Assembly (NCBI GenBank): GCA_964466595.1
Contig: CAYXNR010000020.1
Coordinates: 1 to 36,656 of the forward strand
Length of the DNA stretch: 36,656 nucleotides
From: JABDGC01 sp964466595
GTDB lineage: Bacteria; Pseudomonadota; Gammaproteobacteria; DSM-16500
Direction of reading: 5' to 3'
This document shows, piece by piece, positions 1 to 7,548 of this stretch. A model generated the notes under the pieces. It made no database searches, was not told where the DNA came from, and worked only from the letters and a program-made list of their open reading frames with translations. Each line of letters opens with the position of its first letter. Position 1 is the stretch's first letter. A program made the position numbers and the translations under genes.

Positions 1-71
1 TCCATCTGTTTAACTATAAAGTACAAAAAACGTGCGACTAGCCTAGTAAGGCCTTTGAAATTTAAAAACTA

Positions 72-100
72 TTGACCTTCTATCCAGACGAGATTAGTAT
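72..100 (+). promoter_or_regulatory. Candidate sigma-70 promoter of tRNA-Asn
   Basis: A -35-like TTGACC (72-77) and a -10-like TAGTAT (95-100) are separated by 17 bp and lie 14 bp before the first base of tRNA-Asn. The -10 matches the consensus at four of six positions. Nothing else is recognisable in the first 70 bases. Confidence 0.4.
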
Positions 101-114
101 CCTCATCGATGCCT

Positions 115-187
115 TCCCCGGTAGCTCAGCAGGTAGAGCAGGTGGCTGTTAACCACCCTGTCATTGGTTCGAATCCAGTCCGGGGAG
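115..187 (+). tRNA. tRNA-Asn (anticodon GTT)
   Basis: A complete cloverleaf can be folded: 7-bp acceptor TCCCCGG/CCGGGGA, D-arm GCTC...GAGC, anticodon stem GGTGG/CCACC with loop CTGTTAA (anticodon GTT) and a T-arm with GGTTCGAATCC. The discriminator is G. The CCA end is not encoded. The mature tRNA ends 53 bp before the start chosen for the carrier-like gene. Confidence 0.97.
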
Positions 188-240
188 AGTAATTGATCTT
201 CATGCTGCCTGAGGTAATCCTGCTTGAGAAAGGGATAAAT

Positions 241-1167
241 ATGCAAAAGGATGAGAGCGAAGCAAAACCTCCTACTTCTGAAAATCAACAAGCTCATCCA
301 GCCCTGCCTAGCTCACAAACCCTTATTTATTTCTTGAGCAGTTTGTCTACGGGAGTCATCACAACTGGCATTTTTAATCCCATGGATCGGGCACTCTATT
401 TAGCCATTATCAAAAAAAGACCTTTATGGGTAAAAGCAAATTTTGTCTCCCCCTATCAGGGTTGTCTTTCGGCCATGGGTCAAAAGTCTATCTTTGGTAG
501 TTTGTACTATATTACCCAAGACCAAGCAAAAATACATTTACAGCCTTATCTCTTGACTCAGCTACATTCGGGAGAGGTAGTTGCCAACATCGGTGTCGGT
601 TGTTTTGCTGGCAGTATACATGCCATTTTCAGTAACCCCCTGAACTCAGTAAAATACCAAACCTGGGGCGATGATGAGGCCTGCTATCTTAAAACAGCTC
701 AAAAGATGTGGAAAATGAAACAGCTTGAACCTTTTATACGAGGAACCCGAGCTACCATCTATCGAGGAATCACCTTTGGCAGCATCTACGAGGTGCTACG
801 AAATCTACTGCGCCAAAAACTGAATCCCGAGGAAACTCAAAAACCGCAAAACAAGCTCATGACAGTTGATTTTGCAGCGAATACCACAAGTGCTATTCTA
901 TCTACCATAGCCGCCTCCCCTTTTAACTATGCTAGAAATATACAATACAAAATGCCCCTGCAACAGCCGGCTCCAACTGTCAAAGAAATTCTGATTTCAA
1001 CGCATAAAGAGTCTAAAACACAGAACAAAACGCTACTCAGTAGAATAAATTTCTTTTCTAAGACTTTTCAGTTGGGTTGGGGCACCGTCCGGGTTGGCGT
1101 GGGTATTGCTACTGGGCAAATTATCTTCGATGAGGCTAAAAAACAATTTACTAAACATTTAAGCTAG
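241..1167 (+). CDS. Mitochondrial carrier (SLC25)-like protein
   Basis: 308-residue predicted membrane protein with the threefold layout of mitochondrial carriers. The carrier signature P-x-[DE/N]-x-x-[KR] appears three times at carrier-like spacing: PMDRAL at residues 47-52 (last position not basic), PLNSVK at 133-138 and PFNYAR at 227-232. Each is followed by the expected second half-repeat, for example YQGCLSAMGQKSIFGSLYY (72-90), FIRGTRATIYRGITFGSIYE (165-184) and FQLGWGTVRVGVGIATGQ (276-293). The ATG at 241 follows AGAAAGGGA; an in-frame TTG at 193 extends the frame but has no such site. The known bacterial precedent is Legionella LncP, a secreted effector that inserts in host mitochondria. 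A similar role here is inference; the substrate is unknown. The first 25 residues are a polar, Gln/Ser/Pro-rich extension. The gene converges on the glycosyltransferase across a repeat. Confidence 0.8.
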   Translation: MQKDESEAKPPTSENQQAHPALPSSQTLIYFLSSLSTGVITTGIFNPMDRALYLAIIKKRPLWVKANFVSPYQGCLSAMGQKSIFGSLYYITQDQAKIHLQPYLLTQLHSGEVVANIGVGCFAGSIHAIFSNPLNSVKYQTWGDDEACYLKTAQKMWKMKQLEPFIRGTRATIYRGITFGSIYEVLRNLLRQKLNPEETQKPQNKLMTVDFAANTTSAILSTIAASPFNYARNIQYKMPLQQPAPTVKEILISTHKESKTQNKTLLSRINFFSKTFQLGWGTVRVGVGIATGQIIFDEAKKQFTKHLS

Positions 1168-1168
1168 C

Positions 1169-1327
1169 CGTCGTCCCCGCGAAAGCGGGGATCCAGGCTT
1201 GTATCCGGCGGTTATGCCATTTTCAATAACTGGAGTTCATTCAGCTAAAAAGCCTGGATCCCCGCTTTCGCGGGGACGACGTCCTTTTCGCTTTCGCGGA
1301 GAACGATGGCGCTTAAGGTGAGTTAAG
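1169..1327. repeat. Dispersed hairpin repeat, complete copy with 32-bp inverted arms
   Basis: Perfect inverted repeat: arm 1169-1200 is the exact reverse complement of arm 1250-1281. Each arm also contains its own hairpin, CCCCGC-GAAA-GCGGGG. The 49-bp centre and the tail to about 1327 (ending AAGGTGAGTTAA) recur in part at 4791-4870 and 30739-30831. It fills the gap between two convergent genes, so it may act as a bidirectional terminator or stabilising structure. No transposase is associated with it, and no target-site duplication is evident. Confidence 0.85.
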
Positions 1328-1337
1328 TTTAAACATT

Positions 1338-2474
1338 TTAAAAATTCAAGCTACAGATACCATCCATCATCTCAGCAAATCTCGGTATAGAAAATTCATG
1401 GGTGGCACGCTTGTAGCCCTGTAAGCCAAAGGCTTGGCGTTCTAGTGGGGAAAGTGTATAAGCTTGTAGCATGGCCGCTGCTAATTGTTCGGGATTACGG
1501 GGATTAACCAGGGTGCCCGTGTCTCCTAAAACCTCGGGCATGCCATTTACGCGCGTTGCAATGGTAGGTAGCTTGGCAAGCATGGCTTCTAGTAAAACCC
1601 GGCCAAAAGCCTCCTGGATGGAAGAAGAAACGTAGGTATCAAAGGCTTTCATATAACGAAAGCCATCGGGAACAAAGCCGGGGAAGTAGACGGCCTCTTC
1701 GAGCCCGAGGGAATGAACCACTTGTTTTAATTCAGCCTCGAGCCTGCCTTCTCCTAAAATAAGCAATTTAGCCAAAGGACAGTGGGCTTTGATCAAGGCA
1801 AAAGCTTGAATCAGGGTCTTTTGATCCTTGTTTTTAGCAAGACGACCGAGGGTCCCGAAAATAAAGTCCTCTTGTGAAAGTTGCAGCTTTTCTCGGGCTT
1901 CTACACGGGTATAGAAGCGAGGTTCGGTCAATTGAGTATCAATCATGTTGTATAGTGTTAAGACACGGCCCGGGGGCAAGCGCCAGACTGTCTGTCGCAG
2001 ATCATCACGCACGGCACGAGAAACGCCGGCTAAAATGAGGTTTTTAGGAGCAAGACAGGCTAAAAGCAATTTTCTGGTCAGCCTCTTGAAGGTTCCCAAT
2101 TCATGCATAACTGCGATAAAAGTGGGAATTCGATAAAAACAAGCTAGCCAGAGCATAATATAGGTTGGTTTATAGCGATGACAAATGACGACATCAAAAG
2201 CTCGTTTTCGCTGTAGTTCTATCATTTTCTTAATCGCGGCAAGCTTCAGCCCCCGAGTTACCCGGGACGGACAGTCCATAAAAATAACCTCTTTAGCCAG
2301 GGTTTTTTGTCTCACCTCCTCATTCGGACAGCCTGTTAAATAAACAACCGTGACCGCATCATCTGCTTCTGTAAATACACGAGCATATTGATTGGCTATA
2401 TCAATAAACTGGATGGCATAACTATGATTAAAAATAAGAACCCTTCTACCAGGTGCATTTCTAGGTGGGAGCAT
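1338..2474 (-). CDS. GT4-family glycosyltransferase
   Basis: 378-residue GT-B retaining glycosyltransferase, expected to transfer a sugar from a nucleotide-sugar to a lipopolysaccharide or other surface-glycan acceptor at the inner face of the membrane. The C-terminal donor domain has the family landmarks: GTLGRLAKNKD (207-217), the strand LLILGEG (237-243) and the EX7E motif with E288 and E296 (EAFGRVLLE). A possible acceptor-domain basic stretch is at 125-137. No signal peptide or transmembrane anchor is seen. The ATG at 2474 has only a weak upstream AAGAGA. The start lies about 20 bp from the infA -10 element on the opposite strand, so the two genes share a short divergent region. Acceptor and sugar cannot be named from sequence. 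Confidence 0.85.
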   Translation of the reverse strand: MLPPRNAPGRRVLIFNHSYAIQFIDIANQYARVFTEADDAVTVVYLTGCPNEEVRQKTLAKEVIFMDCPSRVTRGLKLAAIKKMIELQRKRAFDVVICHRYKPTYIMLWLACFYRIPTFIAVMHELGTFKRLTRKLLLACLAPKNLILAGVSRAVRDDLRQTVWRLPPGRVLTLYNMIDTQLTEPRFYTRVEAREKLQLSQEDFIFGTLGRLAKNKDQKTLIQAFALIKAHCPLAKLLILGEGRLEAELKQVVHSLGLEEAVYFPGFVPDGFRYMKAFDTYVSSSIQEAFGRVLLEAMLAKLPTIATRVNGMPEVLGDTGTLVNPRNPEQLAAAMLQAYTLSPLERQAFGLQGYKRATHEFSIPRFAEMMDGICSLNF

Positions 2475-2495
2475 GATAATATTCAGTCTCTTCGT

Positions 2496-2501
2496 TATAA
2501 T
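2496..2501 (+). promoter_or_regulatory. Candidate -10 element for infA
   Basis: A perfect TATAAT lies 37 bp upstream of the infA ATG. No good -35 hexamer is found at 16-18 bp upstream, so this is a suggestion only. Confidence 0.3.
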
Positions 2502-2538
2502 TTTGTTACCATATCATAAAGGAGCTAGCTTAAAAACT

Positions 2539-2814
2539 ATGCCAAAAGAAGATCAGATTGAAATGGAAGGGGTTGTTGTTGATATCCTTCCCAATACTAT
2601 GTTTCGAGTCCAGCTCGATAATGGACATCTCATTACCGCTCATATTTCAGGGCGTATGCGAAAAAATTACATTCGAATTTCGAAAGGTGATCGAGTAACA
2701 ATTCAAGTGACACCCTATGATCTCAGCAAGGGTCGAATTACCTATCGTGGTATCAAGAAAGATAAGGAAGAAAAAGCAGCAGGAGAGCAGGCCGCAAATG
2801 GAGAAGAGAAATAA
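2539..2814 (+). CDS. infA: Translation initiation factor IF-1
   Basis: 91-residue S1/OB-fold protein that binds the 30S A site during initiation. It carries the diagnostic sequence from MPKEDQIEMEG through FRVQLDNGH, HISGRMRKNYIRI and TPYDLSKGRITYR. IF-1 is normally about 72 residues; here a charged tail of about 20 residues (KKDKEEKAAGEQ...) follows the OB fold. The ATG at 2539 is set by homology; a GGAG lies 14 bp upstream, which is longer than usual spacing. An in-frame extension to 2473 would add a hydrophobic segment atypical of IF-1 and is not used. infA near clpA and icd is a familiar gammaproteobacterial arrangement. Confidence 0.97.
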   Translation: MPKEDQIEMEGVVVDILPNTMFRVQLDNGHLITAHISGRMRKNYIRISKGDRVTIQVTPYDLSKGRITYRGIKKDKEEKAAGEQAANGEEK

Positions 2815-2908
2815 AAACTGCAGGCCGCAACTGAATTCACAATCAAGACTTGACCCTTGCTCTTATAATGAGTAAATTTGTTCTCCATTTACACGGAGAG
2901 AATTTGTC

Positions 2909-4780
2909 ATGCATGATAGGAAACCAAGCACTTCAAGTACTTCAACCATTACCAACTTGTTAGAAAAAAAATCTGAAAAACCTACCGCAGAAGAAAGTAA
3001 AGCAAGCGAGAATCAATTAAGCACGACGACTAAATTTATTTTCAACTCAACCATCAGTTATGGAAGACGTTTTTATCAATACCTGTATCCTTACAATGGT
3101 GCTCAGATAACTGGCTACCGCTTCCCGCATGTCCCGCGCTTAATAGGCACTGCTTTTGATGGTCGCTTGCCTCAACATCGTTTAAACGGAGGTTTAGAAC
3201 AATTTGAAGAAATAAAGCGAGCAGGCAAACTCGCCGTTGATAACCAGTGCGGACTGAGTTATTTCTGGTTAGGACCTAATCTTCCAGGTGTTTCCAAATC
3301 AATTACAGCCCTTTTATTAGTGACTCCCGCCTATATTCAGCAGCTCATGCTTTTCAATGATTCTAAAGTTGAGCGGGGCGAGTTGATGGATACCTTTAGA
3401 GATATTTTTGGCCCTCATAACATTATTCCCATGCCAACAAACGACAGATACCACGAAGTAGCGAAGGTATGGAAAGATACTGTTTATCATCGGAAAGCCT
3501 TAAGACAGTTAATCGAACCAATACAAGCGGGTATGAATGATTATATTTGCAGTCTGCATGAGAAATCTAAAACAGAGAGCTTCGATTTACAGCAACTTTC
3601 TGAAGAGTTGATCATGAAACTGGTCTCCCGCGTTTTAGTCGGCATGAAAGGAGAAGTCGATACACGAGAATTATGCGAGGTGATGTCTGTCGGTACTCGC
3701 TTGACCGTCGACGTAGCAAGCCAGGTTAGCTTGAGAAAGGAAAGCGCTAAAGAAACCCTACGCAAGATCCCCATCTTAAGATCCGTATTGAATCTTGCTC
3801 CAGAAGAAACACCCACAGGCCGGGCGCGACAAAGCACTATTCAGATGATGCATAAATTGTTAGGTCCTCACGAACAAGAAATTCGAGCAAGCGACAACCT
3901 TGCTATACGACTCGAAAACAGCTGGCCAGCCGAGACTCTGCCTCCCTCCCAAGTGACCGGAAATGAAGAGAAAATGCTGGCAACAAGTTTTGATGAGAAC
4001 ACTATTTTAGATATTGCCACTATTTATGTTGGCCATATTCAAGTCGCACGTCTCATTCAATTTTCAATTATGCTCTTAGCCCTTCATCCTGATAAACTGA
4101 AGCGGCTACGCGCTCAAATTAATCAGGTTAAGTCTGACGACAGTCTGTGGACCGAGGAAGAAATTAATAAGATCCCTTATCTCAAAATGGTAATCCAGGA
4201 AGTGCTGCGCTTGTATCCGCCCATTCCCATCAATGCAAAGCAAGTCAAAGAAGATTTGATTTTGGGCGATATTGGGCGTCAAGCCAACTTAGCCTCTTAT
4301 CAAGAGGCTATGACCTTGCGAGATCCATCACATGATGTCCATTTAAAAAAAGGTGATATTGTTTTTATTTCTGCTTGGGTAACTCAGCATTTAAAATCTG
4401 AATATGACAAGGCGGATGAATTTATGCCAGAGCGCTTTGCTGAAAAAGATGCGGATGGTAATTTCGATTTTTCACGCTGCCGCCAACCGGATAAATACGC
4501 TTGGTTTCCTTTTAGCTTAGGTCACCGTGCTTGCGCAGGCCAAAATATTGCGCGTCTTCAAGCCATGCTCGCCCTTGCCAATATTGTAAGAAAATATGAT
4601 TTGGAAATGGATCCCAAACATCAGCATCCTTTTCCAACAGAAGCCACTTTACAATTAAGACATAAGGGACCCGTCACAGTCTTTTTTAACCCGGTAACTG
4701 AGGCTAGCAAGTTACAGGTAGCACAGCAGAGCGTAGCGGAAGAGGTGTACAGGAAAAAATTGGCACCCTCAGTAGGATAA
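2909..4780 (+). CDS. Cytochrome P450, long form with degenerate I-helix
   Basis: 623-residue haem-thiolate protein. The haem loop FSLGHRACAG (535-544) places the ligand at Cys542. The K-helix ExxR is EVLR (431-434), followed by LYPPIP, and the PERF motif is at 507-510. The I-helix, usually [AG]-G-x-[DE]-T-T, reads VGHIQV (374-379): the acid/alcohol pair that delivers protons to bound oxygen is missing. Such a change is known in P450s that do not perform ordinary monooxygenation (peroxygenase- or CYP74/allene oxide synthase-like), so the reaction here may be unusual; that is inference. About 100 residues precede the catalytic fold: a Ser/Thr/Glu-rich tail, then a Tyr-rich stretch. There is no obvious membrane anchor. 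The ATG follows GGAG by 10 bp. A second P450 is at 31.2 kb. No ferredoxin or reductase gene is adjacent. Confidence 0.93.
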   Translation: MHDRKPSTSSTSTITNLLEKKSEKPTAEESKASENQLSTTTKFIFNSTISYGRRFYQYLYPYNGAQITGYRFPHVPRLIGTAFDGRLPQHRLNGGLEQFEEIKRAGKLAVDNQCGLSYFWLGPNLPGVSKSITALLLVTPAYIQQLMLFNDSKVERGELMDTFRDIFGPHNIIPMPTNDRYHEVAKVWKDTVYHRKALRQLIEPIQAGMNDYICSLHEKSKTESFDLQQLSEELIMKLVSRVLVGMKGEVDTRELCEVMSVGTRLTVDVASQVSLRKESAKETLRKIPILRSVLNLAPEETPTGRARQSTIQMMHKLLGPHEQEIRASDNLAIRLENSWPAETLPPSQVTGNEEKMLATSFDENTILDIATIYVGHIQVARLIQFSIMLLALHPDKLKRLRAQINQVKSDDSLWTEEEINKIPYLKMVIQEVLRLYPPIPINAKQVKEDLILGDIGRQANLASYQEAMTLRDPSHDVHLKKGDIVFISAWVTQHLKSEYDKADEFMPERFAEKDADGNFDFSRCRQPDKYAWFPFSLGHRACAGQNIARLQAMLALANIVRKYDLEMDPKHQHPFPTEATLQLRHKGPVTVFFNPVTEASKLQVAQQSVAEEVYRKKLAPSVG

Positions 4781-4790
4781 AAAATAGAGA

Positions 4791-4870
4791 AAAAGCCTGG
4801 ATCCCCGCTTTCGCGGGGACGACGTCCTTTTTCATGCTTTCGTGGGGGACGACGGCGACTAAGGTGAGTT
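4791..4870. repeat. Dispersed hairpin repeat, right-half copy
   Basis: Begins AAAAGCCTGGATCCCCGC and contains the CCCCGCTTTCGCGGGG hairpin, then GACGACGTCC, a second partial hairpin and the tail AAGGTGAGTTA. It matches the right half of the copy at 1169-1327. It sits between the convergent P450 and clpA genes; its last bases provide part of the clpA stop codon (TTA on the plus strand at 4869-4871). Confidence 0.8.
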
Positions 4871-7166
4871 ATTTAGCTAGAACAGGATGATCGCAAAACT
4901 CTTCTTCAATAATAAAGCGTAGTTTATTTAATTGTTCATCTTCGGTGATCGTCACACAGCCGCCTTTGTCTAACTTGCCAAAGAGCAACTCTTCTGCCAA
5001 AGGCTTCTTAATTTGCTCTTGGATCAATCGTGCCATCGGTCTTGCACCCATCTTACTGTCATAGCCATTTTTTGCCAGCCATTCTTTAGCACGCTCATCA
5101 ATTTCAATTTCGACGTTTTTAGTTTGCAACTGTGTTTCTAGCTCAGCGATAAATTTATTAACAATATTGATAATGGTTTGATGAGTCAGCGCCTTAAACT
5201 GAATAATCGCATCTAAGCGGTTACGGAACTCAGGTGAAAATAGGCGATTAACCGTAGACATGACATCCGGCGAACTCTCGTCCGAGGAAAAGCCAATCGT
5301 TCCTCTTTCTAGTAATTCGGCTCCGGCATTCGAAGTCAAAATCAAAATAGTATGGCGAAAATCTGTTTTACGCCCATTAGAATCCGTCAGCGTACCATGA
5401 TCCATAATTTGCAAAAGCAAATTAAAAACATCGGGATGGGCTTTTTCAATTTCATCCAAAAGCAAAACTGCATGGGGATGTTTGTTCACTGCTTCTGTTA
5501 ATAAACCGCCCTCATCATAACCCACATAGCCGGGAGGCGCCCCAATCAAGCGTGAGACGGTATGGCGTTCCATATATTCTGACATATCAAAACGCAATAA
5601 TTCTACACCCATGATCTGGCCCAATTGCTTACATACCTCTGTTTTACCAACCCCTGTTGGGCCAATAAAGAGAAAGGAGCCAATTGGTTTGTTTGAATCT
5701 CGTAGACCCGAGCGAGCCAATTTTACTGCAGCACAGAGTGTATCAATGGCTTCATCCTGTCCATAAATGAGCATCTTCAAATCGCGAACCATGTTTTTTA
5801 AGGAGTCACGATCAGAAGCTGAAACATTTTTCTCTGGCACACGCGCAATTTTGGCAACGACTTTTTCAATATCTGATACTTCAATGACTGTCTTGCGCTT
5901 TTCTTCTGATTGTAAATATTGATAAGCGCCGACCTCATCCACCAAATCAATTGCTTTATCCGGCAGTTTGCGATCCGTAATATAACGGGAAGCCAAACGT
6001 GCAGCGGCCTCAAGAGACTCATCGGTATATTGAATACGATGATGCGACTCAAAGCGATTTCGCAAGCCTTTTAAAATAGCAATGGTTTGTTCAACAGTCG
6101 ACTCCTTCACATCAATCTTTTGAAAGCGTCTTGCTAAAGCATGATCTTTTTCAAAAACGCCTCGATATTCTTTGTAAGTTGTTGAGCCAATACAGGTTAA
6201 ATCGCCTGAGGCTAATAAGGGCTTAATCAAATTGGAAACATCCATTAAGCCACCGGAAGCAGCTCCTGCGCCAATAATAGTATGGATCTCGTCAATAAAT
6301 AGAATCGAGCCTTTTTGTTCTTTAATTTGATGCAATACAGCTTTTAAACGCTTTTCAAAATCACCACGATATTTTGTACCTGCCAATAAGCTTCCTAAAT
6401 CCAGAGAATAAATTGTAGATTGAGCTAAGACATCGGGAACACGTCCCTCAACAATCGCTTTGGCTAAACCCTCTGCAATAGCTGTTTTTCCAACGCCGGC
6501 TTCACCAACTAGCAAGGGATTGTTTTTGCGACGACGACACAAAACCTGAATAACGCGTTCTGTTTCTTCTTCTCGACCAATTAAAGGATCAATCAAGCCT
6601 GTTTGGGCTTTGGCATTCAGATTAGTTGTATAAAGTTCTAAGGGACTGGAACCACTCTCCTCCTGCATGCCCTCGCCTTCCTCTTGCTGAAAATGGCTAT
6701 AGTCTTTATAAGTCGGAGGCAATTTAACATTGGGCTTGGTTGTGCCATGGGTAATAAAATTAATCACATCTAAACGACTGACATTTTCTTGTCGTATAAA
6801 AAAGACACTTTGACTTTCTTGTTCACTAAAAATTGCCGCTAAGACATTTGCTCCCAACACCTCTGTTTTTCCTGACGATTGCACTTGAAAAACAGCCCGT
6901 TGGATAACCCGTTGAAAACCCAAGGTAGGCTGGGTTTCACGGCCATGGACATTCAGGGGAATAAGCGGGGTAGTACGCTCAATGAACTCCACTAAGTTCG
7001 TACGTAAGCGGCTCGTATTAACGTTACAGTTTTTTAAGACTTCAATCACGGAGGAGTTATCTAATAAAGCCAGCAAGAGATGCTCCACAGTAACAAACTC
7101 ATGGCGTTTCGCTCGGGCCTCTTTAAAAGCCACATTAAGCGTATACTCAAGCTCTTTGTCTAGCAC
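4869..7166 (-). CDS. clpA: ATP-dependent Clp protease ATPase subunit ClpA
   Basis: 765-residue AAA+ unfoldase that threads substrates into ClpP. Order: Clp-N repeat domain (about 1-145); D1 with Walker A GEAGVGKT (221-228) and Walker B LFIDE (289-293); D2 with Walker A GPTGVGKT (502-509) and Walker B VLLLDE (567-572). The ClpP-docking tripeptide is IGF (624-626) where E. coli ClpA has IGL. Lack of a long coiled-coil middle domain separates it from ClpB. The GTG start at 7166 is fixed by AGGAGGTG four bases upstream. ClpP is encoded about 8.5 kb away. The adaptor gene clpS, normally beside clpA, is not found here. Confidence 0.96.
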   Translation of the reverse strand: MLDKELEYTLNVAFKEARAKRHEFVTVEHLLLALLDNSSVIEVLKNCNVNTSRLRTNLVEFIERTTPLIPLNVHGRETQPTLGFQRVIQRAVFQVQSSGKTEVLGANVLAAIFSEQESQSVFFIRQENVSRLDVINFITHGTTKPNVKLPPTYKDYSHFQQEEGEGMQEESGSSPLELYTTNLNAKAQTGLIDPLIGREEETERVIQVLCRRRKNNPLLVGEAGVGKTAIAEGLAKAIVEGRVPDVLAQSTIYSLDLGSLLAGTKYRGDFEKRLKAVLHQIKEQKGSILFIDEIHTIIGAGAASGGLMDVSNLIKPLLASGDLTCIGSTTYKEYRGVFEKDHALARRFQKIDVKESTVEQTIAILKGLRNRFESHHRIQYTDESLEAAARLASRYITDRKLPDKAIDLVDEVGAYQYLQSEEKRKTVIEVSDIEKVVAKIARVPEKNVSASDRDSLKNMVRDLKMLIYGQDEAIDTLCAAVKLARSGLRDSNKPIGSFLFIGPTGVGKTEVCKQLGQIMGVELLRFDMSEYMERHTVSRLIGAPPGYVGYDEGGLLTEAVNKHPHAVLLLDEIEKAHPDVFNLLLQIMDHGTLTDSNGRKTDFRHTILILTSNAGAELLERGTIGFSSDESSPDVMSTVNRLFSPEFRNRLDAIIQFKALTHQTIINIVNKFIAELETQLQTKNVEIEIDERAKEWLAKNGYDSKMGARPMARLIQEQIKKPLAEELLFGKLDKGGCVTITEDEQLNKLRFIIEEEFCDHPVLAK

Positions 7167-7548
7167 GGTACACCTCCTAAAAAACGCATCGTCAATAAAG
7201 AACCTTGCAAACCACTCTTCCTTTTGTATGCTCTTTCTTATAGGTAAGCCTTTTATTTCACTTTTCTAATTCATCCTGCTCTTACCCTTTATATAGTCGA
7301 TATTTTGCATTTTTGTTTAAAATAAATTTTTTGGAATTTTCCACAGAATAGCTAAATAGCAGCTATAATCTGAAGTATAAAAAGCCTCAAATTAGCTGCA
7401 TTTTTAGACAAAAAATGAAATTTGGTTTAAATTTGACAGCGGCGAAGGAAAAAGACAGAGAGACCCAAGAGAAAGATGGAGAGTTTAAGAAGCTAAGAGC
7501 CAGAGAAATCCCTCCCTCACTCCCCTTTTTAAGCAAAATGGACCACTT
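7167..7548. other. Intergenic region between icd and clpA, no gene found
   Basis: 382 bp, AT-rich in the half nearest clpA. Both strands were read for the ClpS and CspD sequences that occupy this position in many gammaproteobacteria; neither is present, even as a recognisable fragment. It presumably contains the clpA promoter, but no -35/-10 pair is convincing. Confidence 0.6.

Noticed and set aside
7167..7548. Hidden clpS or cspD
   Set aside because: No frame on either strand shows their motifs; only a 14-codon minus-strand frame near 7270-7310 was seen, too short to support.
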